Counted from the first letter of the stretch, positions 36,478 to 45,853 are shown. The stretch: 64,000 bases of DNA from Bacteroidales bacterium UBA5833 (GCA_002433025.1 DJGZ01000022.1:167538-231537); one strand, 5' to 3'. The notes: generated by a model not told the origin, from the letters alone. Program-made: numbers and translations.

Positions 36478-39400
36478 ATGGCAATTCAGCAATTTCAGCA
36501 GGACAATCTCTTTAAGGCATTTGGGCTATTTATTGAAGCCTTCAGACCTTATGCAATAGCCACTTTACAAGAGGAAGCCGGTGATAAATGGCCGGCCTGG
36601 TTTGTAGAAGCATTGTATCCGGATCAGCGGGATAACTGGAATGCCGGGTTAAAATCAGGTTCATCGCCTATTGCATTAATTGATTATCCGTATCTGAAGT
36701 CTTTCTCATTGAAATACAAAGAATTACTGAAAGCTGATTTTGGCAAAGAAGTAAATAAATTACCGACTCGATTGGAGACCATTTACGATGTACGAAACAA
36801 ACTTGCCCATTTTCAGGAAATCACCGAAGATGAGTTTGTGGAAGTGTTTATCCAGATGAAAAGCATTGCCCGTTCTATCAAAATGGATGAGCTTGAAAAA
36901 GAGCTGGTGCAATTACAAGAGGGTAAAGATCAAAAAGTGAGTTCTAAAACTCCAAATCAGGGAGCGGCTATGTTAAGTGGCCCACAACCCTGGTTCAGGG
37001 TTGTAACACCGCACATGGACATCAGGCAGGGCCGTCTGGATGAATCAGTTTTTGCAGCTAATCTGGCTGAGGTTGCGTTAGGCAACGGACGTGAGATATA
37101 CAACAATCCGGTTGTGTTTTTTTCAAAAACATTTCTGACTGCCGGTCTGAAAAGCGTTTCCAGGACAGTGATAAAAGGGTTGAATGGCAAAGAAGATGCA
37201 GAGAACAGGGTAATATCGCTGCAAACTGGATTTGGCGGTGGTAAAACGCACACACTTATTTCATTGTATCACCTTTGCCGATGGGGAAGAAATGCCTCAA
37301 AATCGGCTTTTGCTTCTGAATTACTCAGTTACACCGGTGCTATGGAATTTGATTCTGCCAATATTGCAGTTTTTACAAATTCAACAAATGATCCGGCCCA
37401 GGGTAGGATGTCCGGTGCAACAAAGATAAGAACCATTTGGGGTGAACTTGCCTGGCAATTGGGAGGAGAAGATGCCTACAATATAATCCGGAAGAATGAT
37501 GAGGATCGGACTGCCCCAAAAGGATTATTCAAGAAGGTGCTTGAAAAATGCAAGCCTGCCCTGATCCTGATTGATGAATTGGCAGACTATTGTGTGAGTG
37601 CTTCTGGCCAGATGGTGGGAGCATCCAACCTTTCAGATCAGACCATCAGTTTTATGCAGGAACTTACTGAAGCAATTGCCGGATCTAACCATTGCGTTGC
37701 TATAATTACCTTGCCGGCCAGTCCCCAGGAGGTTGGGAATACACCGTTGGCACAGTCCATTCTGAACAGCCTTCAGAAGAGGGTAAGCCGGGTTGGGGCA
37801 GATACACAACCGGTTACAGATGATGAAATTTATGAAGTTATCCGAAGACGGTTATTTGAAGAGGTTGGAGACGATGAAGCCATTGAGGCAGCAGTTACCG
37901 CCTATGCCAGCCTATATCAGCAGTTTAAAGGTGAATTGCCTGAACATTCAGTCAGAATTGAATACAAGGAACGAATCCGTAAATCCTATCCATTTCATCC
38001 GGAACTCATTGATGTTTTCAGAGTCCGTTGGGCAAGTCACCATGATTTTCAACGTACACGAGGAGTGCTAAGGTTACTGGCTTCGATTGTCAGTGACTTA
38101 TGGAAGCGACAAAATTCCCTTGCCGGAAGCAATTTGTTGATTCAGTCAGGCATGATCAATTTCGTCAATCTCGATGCCCTTTCAGCGCAACTAAAAAGAC
38201 TTTACGGCAATGGTTATGATTCCGTTATTTCAGCCGATGTGGCCGGTTCTTCGTCCAACGCATTTAAGATTGATGGCAATAAAGCAGAATACGGACTTTG
38301 GTCACTGACACAATCTATTTCTTCCGTAATCCTGATGAACTCTTTTGGTACAGATGGATCGAACAAGGGTATTTCAGTCCGGGAGTTAAAGCTGAATTTA
38401 TTATCCCCTTCCGGATACAATCACAACAGCATTAACGGAGCGCTGGATGAACTTGAGAGCAAGGCTTATTATTTGTATCATGCGCAATCAGGAGGGGCTG
38501 GTAAGCGCTACTGGTTCCATACAAAGCCCAATATCAACATTCTGATTAATCAGGCCAAAGGCGATGTAAAAGGCCCTGATATTACGGCTGAAATAATAAG
38601 AAGGATTTCGGAAAAGATGAGGTTTGTTCAGATGTTCAATGTACTTGTTAATCCGCCTGAGGATATTCCGGAGCAGACAAAGCCAACCCTTGTAATACTG
38701 AGTCCTGATCACATCGCCAATCCTGATGGTGTTAATGGTAAAACACTGCCATTGATTACTAGAATAGCGACGAAAAAGGGCAATTCTGAGCGAATATACC
38801 GAAATACAATACTGTTCATGGTATGTTCTGAATTTGGCATTGGCAAACTACAGTCTGAAGTGAGAGAATATCTTGCCTGTCTTAAAATTAATCAGGATTA
38901 TCAAGGTCAATTGGAACAGGAACAAAGGGTTGAATTAAAGAGAAAGATTGATGAAGCATCGAACCAGGCAAATACGGCCATGGTTGTTGCTTATTCAATT
39001 GTGGTGAAATATTCTGCTAAAAATGGGGCAGATAAACTGGTTATCAAGCAATTTAAGGATTCATTCGAGAATCAAATCAACAATTACCTGATTACAGCTC
39101 TAAAAGAAGAAGAATGGTTGCTTGAATCTGTTGGTTTGAATACCCTGAGAAATCATAATTTACTCCCAACACCAACTCAATCCATAAAGGTTAAGGATAT
39201 ATACGAAGCATTCCTCCGGTTTGATGACAAACCCATGATAACCAATACCGATGCCATTTCCAGGAGCCTGTTAAGGTATTGTACAAACGGGGATTTTTGT
39301 ATTGCATCCGGGAACGGCACAACTTTTACTAAATTTTACTTTCAGGAATCCGTTCCGTTTTTTGATGTAACGGATAGTGTCTACTGGCTGGTAGATAAGA

Positions 39401-39762
39401 GTTTAATGCCTGCGCCCAAACCGGCAGATAGCACTACCAATCCACCGGGATACGCCCCATTGCCCGGAGATCCTGCTGTGCAGGAGTCAGAAAAGCCAAT
39501 TTCTCCGGAAGCACAGGGAAGTACAGATACAGTTAAAAAATTCACTGCAATTACTATATCCGGCAAGGTACCGCTGGAACGTTACACAGAGTTGTTCAAC
39601 TACTTTATCACCCCATTTGCCATGAGTGGCAACAAGATAGAAATTGAAGTGAACTTCCGTATTAAGTCATCACAAAGCAGCCAGCTTGACGAAAGTAAGC
39701 AGCAATACAAGTCCGCCAAAGAAGCGGCCAGGCAGTTGGGGTTGGAGTTTGGAGAGGAGTGA
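36478..39762 (+). CDS. DUF499 AAA+ ATPase with N-terminal Swt1-type HEPN domain
   Basis: A 1094-residue ATPase. The N-terminus (residues ~5-145) looks like a Swt1-type HEPN domain, with RLETIYDVRNKLAHF giving the R-x4-H/N-K-x2-H pattern. A DUF499 ATPase follows: Walker A FGGGKTHTLISL (near 252) and Walker B PALILIDELADYC (near 361). The C-terminus is proline-rich and then ends in a conserved domain. DUF499 proteins travel with DUF1156 methyltransferases in defence islands and are thought to supply ATP-driven assembly or DNA sensing, as BrxC does in BREX. Five bases separate it from the methyltransferase. Confidence 0.87.
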   Translation: MAIQQFQQDNLFKAFGLFIEAFRPYAIATLQEEAGDKWPAWFVEALYPDQRDNWNAGLKSGSSPIALIDYPYLKSFSLKYKELLKADFGKEVNKLPTRLETIYDVRNKLAHFQEITEDEFVEVFIQMKSIARSIKMDELEKELVQLQEGKDQKVSSKTPNQGAAMLSGPQPWFRVVTPHMDIRQGRLDESVFAANLAEVALGNGREIYNNPVVFFSKTFLTAGLKSVSRTVIKGLNGKEDAENRVISLQTGFGGGKTHTLISLYHLCRWGRNASKSAFASELLSYTGAMEFDSANIAVFTNSTNDPAQGRMSGATKIRTIWGELAWQLGGEDAYNIIRKNDEDRTAPKGLFKKVLEKCKPALILIDELADYCVSASGQMVGASNLSDQTISFMQELTEAIAGSNHCVAIITLPASPQEVGNTPLAQSILNSLQKRVSRVGADTQPVTDDEIYEVIRRRLFEEVGDDEAIEAAVTAYASLYQQFKGELPEHSVRIEYKERIRKSYPFHPELIDVFRVRWASHHDFQRTRGVLRLLASIVSDLWKRQNSLAGSNLLIQSGMINFVNLDALSAQLKRLYGNGYDSVISADVAGSSSNAFKIDGNKAEYGLWSLTQSISSVILMNSFGTDGSNKGISVRELKLNLLSPSGYNHNSINGALDELESKAYYLYHAQSGGAGKRYWFHTKPNINILINQAKGDVKGPDITAEIIRRISEKMRFVQMFNVLVNPPEDIPEQTKPTLVILSPDHIANPDGVNGKTLPLITRIATKKGNSERIYRNTILFMVCSEFGIGKLQSEVREYLACLKINQDYQGQLEQEQRVELKRKIDEASNQANTAMVVAYSIVVKYSAKNGADKLVIKQFKDSFENQINNYLITALKEEEWLLESVGLNTLRNHNLLPTPTQSIKVKDIYEAFLRFDDKPMITNTDAISRSLLRYCTNGDFCIASGNGTTFTKFYFQESVPFFDVTDSVYWLVDKSLMPAPKPADSTTNPPGYAPLPGDPAVQESEKPISPEAQGSTDTVKKFTAITISGKVPLERYTELFNYFITPFAMSGNKIEIEVNFRIKSSQSSQLDESKQQYKSAKEAARQLGLEFGEE

Positions 39763-39888
39763 AAAGCAGAATCTTTCCTGATTCAAAAAAGTGGAGAATT
39801 ATGAATTAATTATAAATGCTTCAATTATTATAAATGAATAAGTACTTTTGGTAAGTTTTTTGTTTAATATTGTATAAAGCAAATAGAA

Positions 39889-40560
39889 ATGTTAAGTGAA
39901 AACTTAAGTGAAAAACTTCAAATAAGGACATTAAGTATTGTCCTTCTAGGTGATTTTAATCCTGTAATAATACAGCCATTCTGGCTCGCCCAAAAGAAAT
40001 TAATTAAAGAGTATGAGGCTGAAAGCGCGAATGTAGAGCTTGTACATAATGAGGTTTGTAGATTTGATTTAGGTTGGGTTACTTTTGAGATTACTAAAAG
40101 AAGGTTTGAAATGAAAACATCAAATCAAGCTTTTTTTGAACCTATTAAGGATTTAATTATCAGTATATTTGGATACCTTAGTGAAACACCGATTAATTCT
40201 ATGGGGATTAATCATGTTTTTCACATTTTATATTCAAATGATGAAAGGTATTTTGAAGTTGGAGATAATCTAGTCAAATTTCCGATTTGGGATGGGATAA
40301 TAGAAAAGCCAAAGTTATTAGCGATTGAAATTATTGAACCTGAAAGAACTGAAGAATTTCCAGGGAGTATAAGGGTTCGAATCGAACCTTCAGATCAGAT
40401 AACTCCTTTTGGGGTAGCTTTCAGAATTAATGACCATTATACGATAAATAAAAGTGAAGATGGTCGGCATGGAGAAATAATGAATGCCTTAAAGTCCAAC
40501 TGGCAAAAATCCTTTGAAAGAATTGACAGTCTCATGACAACTTTATACGGAAAGCTATGA
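39889..40560 (+). CDS. Unknown protein, first gene of an MBL module
   Basis: A 223-residue protein, not firmly recognised. It shows a mix of beta strands and a central SMGINHVFHI segment that loosely recalls the TIGR04255 family of phage/defence-associated proteins, a weak resemblance. No catalytic motif. It is 126 bp after the DUF499 gene and overlaps the next start by four bases (ATGA at 40557), so it heads a three-gene operon with 40557-41117 and 41123-42241. Confidence 0.6.
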   Translation: MLSENLSEKLQIRTLSIVLLGDFNPVIIQPFWLAQKKLIKEYEAESANVELVHNEVCRFDLGWVTFEITKRRFEMKTSNQAFFEPIKDLIISIFGYLSETPINSMGINHVFHILYSNDERYFEVGDNLVKFPIWDGIIEKPKLLAIEIIEPERTEEFPGSIRVRIEPSDQITPFGVAFRINDHYTINKSEDGRHGEIMNALKSNWQKSFERIDSLMTTLYGKL

Positions 40561-41117
40561 AACAATTTCATGATTCATCAACATCTACAAATTGGGTATT
40601 AGATGAAGATTTTTTAGAGTCCACCAATTCTCAGAGAGAGAACGCTATTTTTAATTTTATTGATAATGAATTGAGATTTAAGATTGATTTCGATTATCCC
40701 AAGGAGCCTCAAGATATTAACAAAAGAAAATTTGAGATTGAATCTTTGTCAATCCACATGAATAAATTTAATGAATTAGCTAAAAAAATCAAAGTACGTA
40801 TGACCTTTCCCAATAGAATGCAAAGATGGAAAGGACAAGTAATTGAAATTCAGGAGAAAACCTTCAAAGCAAAGTTAGATGATCTTACCAATTTAGGCAC
40901 TTATGAGATTGGTATATTTGACTTGCGTGATGTTTCCGATGAACTTGAGTTAGTGAGGATTGGAGCTGTCTTCTATTTTTCAATAGGATATGATTTGAAT
41001 AAAGGACAAATACAAAAGGTTTCCATATTAAGATTTCAACGGATTAAGCCAATCAATTTAGATATTGTCAACCATGTAGCTGATAATGTAGCAGACTTAG
41101 ATGTGCAGTTTGAATAA
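40557..41117 (+). CDS. Unknown protein, second gene of the MBL module
   Basis: A 186-residue protein of unknown family. The N-terminal third is acidic and helical. Residues ~95-165 (RWKGQVIEIQEKTFKAKL to IQKVSILRFQR) are rich in alternating hydrophobic/charged strands, suggesting a small beta-barrel (SH3- or OB-like). Its start overlaps the previous stop by four bases and it ends five bases before the metallo-beta-lactamase gene. It could be the adaptor or nucleic-acid-binding part of the module. Confidence 0.6.
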   Translation: MKQFHDSSTSTNWVLDEDFLESTNSQRENAIFNFIDNELRFKIDFDYPKEPQDINKRKFEIESLSIHMNKFNELAKKIKVRMTFPNRMQRWKGQVIEIQEKTFKAKLDDLTNLGTYEIGIFDLRDVSDELELVRIGAVFYFSIGYDLNKGQIQKVSILRFQRIKPINLDIVNHVADNVADLDVQFE

Positions 41118-41122
41118 TTTTT

Positions 41123-42241
41123 ATGCAGGATAAACCAGATATAAATGTTGCTGAGATAACAATTATTGGCACAGGAGGTGGATATGGGGAAAGTTGTGTA
41201 ATCCATATTGGCAACAATGAATGGGTAGTTGTAGACTCCTGTAGCGACCCTAATACAAAAGAGTCACTGCCGTTAAATTATCTTAGACAGATTGGCGTTA
41301 ATCTGCCAACTGATGTTAAGTTGATAATATGTACTCATTGGCACATGGACCACATACTTGGTTTATCGCAATTATATGAGGAATCGAAAAGTGCCAGATT
41401 CTGTTATGGAAGAGTTGTAGATTTTGATAAGTTCAAGAGATTTCTAGAATACGATCAATTCAAAGGATCAACCCCTGATACAAATTCAACATCTATCGAG
41501 TTTAACAAATGTCTCCAAATACTCAAAGCTCGTAATGAAAATATCTTAGGTGCTTATCCTGATCGAACATTGAAAAGGGTAGATTTAAATAGTGACAATT
41601 CAATTTATGTATATTCTCTATCTCCATCAGATAATGCAATGGAATTATTTGACCTCTACCTAACCAATAACTTTAATTTAGCATGCAGTTCGAATGTTAA
41701 AATACCGGCAATTGACCCTAACCATTGCAGTATAGCAATTTTTTTTGAATTTGGTAAACATAAAGCAATATTAGGTGGGGATCTTGAAGTTACCAATAAT
41801 CCTAAATTAGGATGGGATGCAATATTAACTAATACCCAAACACTTAGAGGGAAATCTACATATTTTAAAGTCTCACACCATGGATCCAAAAATGGATACC
41901 ATTCTAAAATTTGGGATTTACATGTATCATCTGAACCTACCATAACTTTAACACCATGGAATCGAGGCTCTAAGTTGCCAGTGAAAGAAATGGTTGAAAC
42001 TTACTTAGGCATTTCAAAAGATTTGTACATAACATCTCTCGCCTCGTTATCAGAAAAACCGAAAAAACGAGAAAAATCCATTGAAAAAATGATTAGTCAA
42101 TTTAAATTTAGTCTTCATGAGGTAAAATATAATTGGGGCATTATTAGATCAAGAATAAACATACTGGACCCTGATGCTAAATGGGATGTGAAATGTTATG
42201 GTGCTGCGACAATGGTTAAAAGTGTTATTAAAAAGCCATAA
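41123..42241 (+). CDS. ComEC-like metallo-beta-lactamase-fold hydrolase
   Basis: A 372-residue MBL-fold protein. The metal site THWHMDH (His72, His74, Asp76, His77) is complete, an LGGDLEV motif supplies the bridging Asp, and VSHHGSKNGYH (His252-253) is the third histidine region. This pattern matches the extracellular nuclease domain of ComEC/Rec2 and related stand-alone phosphodiesterases. There are no transmembrane segments, so it acts in the cytoplasm. As third gene of a tightly coupled operon it is the likely effector, cutting a nucleic acid or nucleotide. Confidence 0.82.
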   Translation: MQDKPDINVAEITIIGTGGGYGESCVIHIGNNEWVVVDSCSDPNTKESLPLNYLRQIGVNLPTDVKLIICTHWHMDHILGLSQLYEESKSARFCYGRVVDFDKFKRFLEYDQFKGSTPDTNSTSIEFNKCLQILKARNENILGAYPDRTLKRVDLNSDNSIYVYSLSPSDNAMELFDLYLTNNFNLACSSNVKIPAIDPNHCSIAIFFEFGKHKAILGGDLEVTNNPKLGWDAILTNTQTLRGKSTYFKVSHHGSKNGYHSKIWDLHVSSEPTITLTPWNRGSKLPVKEMVETYLGISKDLYITSLASLSEKPKKREKSIEKMISQFKFSLHEVKYNWGIIRSRINILDPDAKWDVKCYGAATMVKSVIKKP

Positions 42242-43387
42242 AATTATCACTAACATAGGCAGCTTCACTTCATCCGAGCATTACACTTTCCATAATTCGT
42301 CTTGATATCAGCTATTATCTCGGTGAATTATTGAAAAGGTTTATGTAATCGTTAATAAAACGAGAAGAATCCGCAAAAAGAACATTACTTTTTACGGTAT
42401 GTACACCTGTTTTTACGATATTAAAACTTCAACAGAATCTATGATTAAAATGATCGGATCATTTTTACGCTAATAAGGCCGATTTTACGCTAAACAGCAA
42501 TGTATTCATCAGCTTGCAGTTGAATAATCAGGGCAAATCAAGCTAGTTATTCCGGAATAAGGTAGGCCACAAAGCTATGAACGGTTAGTGGGTAATAAAT
42601 AGGGTTTTATTCTTTAGATTTTTTTGGAGAGATTCTCCTTCTAATTAGATTTTATGGGCTGCATCTGACAATCTGTCTATAATTGCATCGGGAAGTGTAG
42701 ATTCATCCAGGCATTGGTAACAGGATTTGACAGGAAGCTGTTAAACGATTATTGGCGCACTTTTTCTAAGCCTTATTTTAAATAAGATTTTCCAACAATC
42801 TGGATTTTTTTGTATGACCTAATGTGTTAATAACGCGGCAATAAAATAAACAAGAAGAAGCAAATGCGATAGCCTTTTAATGCTTTATTTTCAATTAAAA
42901 TTTTTTCTAAGAGAGATCTCTCTTAGAAAATAATATTTATGAATAACTATTATTAGATATACTATTATTATAGGTGCAAATCGTGTGCAGGACAGGTCAA
43001 CAGATAGGTGTGCAGAAAAATACTATGGCGCATGCAGGCTAATTACTACTTTAGAGGTTAACTCTATATTGAACATTTACATTACGCATTATAATCACTT
43101 TGAATGAGAATCCCACCGGTTAGTAATTCCAAAAGATTCTATAATGGCTAAATATTTGAATTTGATCAAGATTAGAAACATACTAAAAGTTGAGGGTGCC
43201 AGCCGGATTTTATGACAGCAAACTAAAACAATGTAGTTTCAAATAAAAAATCCCTTCCAATGTAATTTGGCAGGGAACATAATAGATTGAAAAGGTGTCT
43301 AAATCTTTCAATTGAAGTGCAAGGTCAACAGTCTCAATCACTATCTGATATAATCTGCTCAACCTAAAATTGCCAGTGTAGAAATGC
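42242..43387. other. 1.1-kb non-coding AT-rich region of the island
   Basis: No open frame with family features. It contains a 28-bp perfect palindrome (42903-42930) and many short A/T runs. It separates the rightward cargo from the leftward gene group. Candidate for a replication or recombination locus, but this is inference. Confidence 0.5.
42903..42930. repeat. 28-bp perfect palindrome
   Basis: Both strands read TTTTCTAAGAGAGA followed by TCTCTCTTAGAAAA. The outer bases are T on the 5' side and A on the 3' side of either strand, so it lacks the 3' T-run of a terminator. It could extrude as a cruciform or bind a dimeric protein. Confidence 0.9.
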
Positions 43388-43813
43388 TTACGTTTGAGCA
43401 GATTTCTCATCACCAATTACTTTTTCGAGGAATTTCCCAAGAAGTAATCCACCCAAATAAATCAAGCGGGGGTCTATGGCATTATTATTGGCTTTCGCAG
43501 CCTTTTTTCGGTACTTATTTCTCAGCTTATTATCCGAATCTGACTTAGGTTCTTCGTTTAGGACAGGAGTTACTTCCTGTATTTCCTCAATTGTAGATGT
43601 GGAATCATCAACAAGCTCTGCTTCTGTTACAACCTTTTCCTGAACTGGTTCATACATTGCATCTTCAACAAAATATGCATTAGAGATTTTTCTGGACCGA
43701 CGGTCAAGGTATGCTAACTGACGGCAGGAATCGGAGCAATACCGCCTTGAGATTCGCTCAGCAGTAAATAATTGCTTGCAGTGCTCACAGTAACGAATTA
43801 TTTGTTCACTCAT
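43388..43813 (-). CDS. Small zinc-finger protein with hydrophobic C-terminus
   Basis: A 141-residue protein. The N-terminus has a zinc-ribbon: CEHCKQLFTAERISRRYCSDSC, with C-x2-C and C-x3-C pairs, resembling short DNA-binding zinc ribbons. The middle is acidic and probably disordered, followed by a basic stretch and a hydrophobic helix near the end (LIYLGGLLLGKFLEKVIG). Function unknown. It may be an accessory gene of the island's maintenance module, with the two leftward genes upstream. Confidence 0.65.
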   Translation of the reverse strand: MSEQIIRYCEHCKQLFTAERISRRYCSDSCRQLAYLDRRSRKISNAYFVEDAMYEPVQEKVVTEAELVDDSTSTIEEIQEVTPVLNEEPKSDSDNKLRNKYRKKAAKANNNAIDPRLIYLGGLLLGKFLEKVIGDEKSAQT

Positions 43814-43934
43814 TTGCTTTGGTTTTTTTCGATGGATAAGTGTGAAAGCCCTAAAAGAATCTACTGAAACTTTAACTTAAAAGTAAAAGGTATAAGACCT
43901 CGAGCATACAATATACATCTCATTTCTGATAGGC

Positions 43935-44753
43935 TTAATGGAGCTGTCCATTTTGATTAATTGCCTGAAATGAATTGATATCTGGCTCAGGTGGTTTCGT
44001 CTGATCATTACAAAAGAGTCTCGCCTTTTCACGATTTATTTTCTTTTTCAGTGCCAACTCAGTTTGAAATGTTTTTCGTTTAACCCTGGAGTTTTGAATT
44101 TCCATACACAACGCTTCATGATTTAACCTAAAAGAGAAATAAAACCCACGCGTATGATCAGCCTCATATGCCAAATGCCAATACTTCTGAAGAGCAAGAA
44201 TTAACTTCAATCTATAATGACGGGACTGATATTTCATTAGGATAGCTGGTATCCGCCCTTCTGCATTCTTTGCGGAAGAATACCCGGCCATTCGGGCAAA
44301 CAGAGCATCAAACGAAGTTTTCTTGAATCTGTCGTTTTGCAGAATTGATTTAAGCCCGACATGAGCGCAAAACAGAACAATTTCAAACTCTGATTTTTCA
44401 TTGAATGCAATATCATGAAAGATCTTGATTTTTATTCCCCCTCTGGGAGACTTTCTCCTTATCCAATCTTCATACAAAAACTCCCCTTCCACTAAGTTAG
44501 AAAGGAGACTATTTATTTTAACACCGAAAAATTCAGCAGCAAGTTCAAATCGTTCCTCCATTTCTCCAAACTGTAATCTTGTTCTTGCATGATGGTACAA
44601 ACAAAACTTGATAATTTTCTGACAGACAAAAGACTTATTATCGAAAATTCCGTTTAACAAGTTTATCGGTATATTCATATACCTGTCCTCCAAATTAGTA
44701 TCAAGTCCATAAGGAATCAGGTATCTGAGTGAGGGATCAATTGGCTTTCTCAT
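43935..44753 (-). CDS. Unknown protein of the island maintenance module
   Basis: A 272-residue protein, not recognised. Mostly alpha-helical, with basic stretches (RRKSPRGGIKIKI; LKKKINREKARLF). The helix pattern in residues ~40-110 could be a winged-helix, and the size would fit a replication-initiator-like or mobilisation accessory protein, but no motif supports this. It lies between the zinc-finger gene and the excisionase-like gene, all leftward. A 24-bp repeat shared with the left end of the island sits 38 bp upstream of its start. Confidence 0.55.
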   Translation of the reverse strand: MRKPIDPSLRYLIPYGLDTNLEDRYMNIPINLLNGIFDNKSFVCQKIIKFCLYHHARTRLQFGEMEERFELAAEFFGVKINSLLSNLVEGEFLYEDWIRRKSPRGGIKIKIFHDIAFNEKSEFEIVLFCAHVGLKSILQNDRFKKTSFDALFARMAGYSSAKNAEGRIPAILMKYQSRHYRLKLILALQKYWHLAYEADHTRGFYFSFRLNHEALCMEIQNSRVKRKTFQTELALKKKINREKARLFCNDQTKPPEPDINSFQAINQNGQLH

Positions 44754-44791
44754 TGCGGTCGAGGTTTTGGTAAATTCAAAATTGGCTTGTG

Positions 44792-44815
44792 GTTCTTTTC
44801 AATGTATACGGCAAT
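44792..44815. repeat. Right copy of the 24-bp end repeat
   Basis: Matches 23832-23855 in 23 of 24 positions, same orientation. It lies between the xis-like stop and the upstream end of the unknown gene. TTGGCTTG precedes both copies (23811-23818 and 44782-44789), though at different distances. Confidence 0.6.
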
Positions 44816-44822
44816 ATTACCT

Positions 44823-45080
44823 CTAGCTTGTTTTGAGGTATTCATTGATGGCTGCCTGAGTAATCCTGCGTCCATCAGCAGTAGTTTTCAATTTTCCTGC
44901 TTTTACAAGGTTTTTAATAGTAGTATGGCTACGGCCAAACATCTGCGCAACTTTAGCAAAGCTGTAATTCAAACCTGCATTTATAAGTGCAGTTTTCTTT
45001 ATTTCGTGTGATTCAATTGCCTTTTCAACAATCTTCTGCAAATCGCTTTCTGACAAGGTAGTCATCAGGTAGTTTTCCAT
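44823..45080 (-). CDS. Excisionase-like helix-turn-helix protein
   Basis: An 85-residue DNA-binding protein. The second half is a MerR/Xis-type HTH: NYSFAKVAQMFGRSHTTIKNLVKAGKLKTTADGRRITQAAINEYL, shown here only as a domain covering residues ~38-84. Such proteins bend DNA at attachment sites and steer integrases toward excision. Position near the right end of the island and near the repeats supports that role. It is divergent from the Xre regulator. Confidence 0.75.
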   Translation of the reverse strand: MENYLMTTLSESDLQKIVEKAIESHEIKKTALINAGLNYSFAKVAQMFGRSHTTIKNLVKAGKLKTTADGRRITQAAINEYLKTS

Positions 45081-45160
45081 TGTTCATCAGTTTTAGTTAG
45101 TTAATGAGTTGTTTGAGTGAATCGAAAAAGAATTATTTAGCTAATTAATTGCAACAAAAA

Positions 45161-45211
45161 CTTGCATACTCAAAATTGTATACTTACCTTTGTATTGCAA
45201 TTGATAATTGC
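45161..45211 (+). promoter_or_regulatory. Promoter and operator of the Xre regulator
   Basis: CTTG (45161-45164), 20-bp spacer, TACCTTTG (45185-45192): a full -33/-7 match. Five bases after it is a perfect inverted repeat GCAATT-GAT-AATTGC (45197-45211), where a bound repressor would block transcription. Further TTGCAA-type sites lie around it. Confidence 0.65.
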
Positions 45212-45284
45212 TTGCTGCAAATATAATAATTATATTATTTATTTTGCAATTATTTCTAAATATTTTTTTATTAGCACTTTCTTT

Positions 45285-45851
45285 ATGTCTATTAATCAGC
45301 ACATTGGAACCAAAATAAAAGATTTAATCAACAGTTCAAACCTGTCGGTTAAGGAAGTTTCAGAAAAGATGGGAATTTCTCCACCTAATATTTATCGGAT
45401 TTATGAGCGGGAATCCGTTGAGACTAAATATCTTGTCAAACTAACTGAAATTTTTGGTATCCCGATTAGTTATTTTTTTGATGATGTTGACTCAAAAAAG
45501 CTGGAAAGTGAAATATCCAACCTCAAAAAAATGCTTGAACTCAAAGAGGGGGAGATAAAATCGCTGAAAGAAAAAATTGAAATGCTTGGTAAGTTGCTGG
45601 ATCTAAGCGAATCACAATTGAAGAAACGGGTTGAATCAAATAACTTCCTTGCTTCCTTATTTAATATTCTTGAGGATCCGAAATATAAAAATCTCGGGAA
45701 CAATATTTCAGCCAGAATGTATACCTTAGCCAAGGATTTATTAAAGGAAGGTGATGTTAACGCTTATTTACTGGTTTCAAAGATATCTAATGACCCTGAA
45801 ATGGTCAAACTGATAGAACTAGCAAACAAGAAGATGCCCCGCTCACTCTGA
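45285..45851 (+). CDS. Xre-family HTH regulator with coiled coil
   Basis: A 188-residue regulator. The Xre helix-turn-helix occupies residues ~5-60 (IGTKIKDLINSSNLSVKEVS, KMGISPPNIYRIYERES). A long heptad coiled coil follows (~65-115: LESEISNLKKMLELKEGEI). The C-terminus is helical. The ATG at 45285 is chosen: an earlier in-frame start at 45162 would place the promoter and operator inside the gene. Likely controls the island's excision state or its own promoter, with a palindromic operator just downstream of the -7 element. Confidence 0.8.
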   Translation: MSINQHIGTKIKDLINSSNLSVKEVSEKMGISPPNIYRIYERESVETKYLVKLTEIFGIPISYFFDDVDSKKLESEISNLKKMLELKEGEIKSLKEKIEMLGKLLDLSESQLKKRVESNNFLASLFNILEDPKYKNLGNNISARMYTLAKDLLKEGDVNAYLLVSKISNDPEMVKLIELANKKMPRSL

Positions 45852-45853
45852 TT

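Noticed and set aside
26406..39762. Complete DISARM or BREX system
   Set aside because: Helicase, methyltransferase and ATPase resemble parts of these, but DrmA, DrmB, DrmC, PglZ and BrxL are absent.
42903..42930. Bidirectional terminator
   Set aside because: On both strands the stem is followed by A, not T, so it lacks a termination tract.
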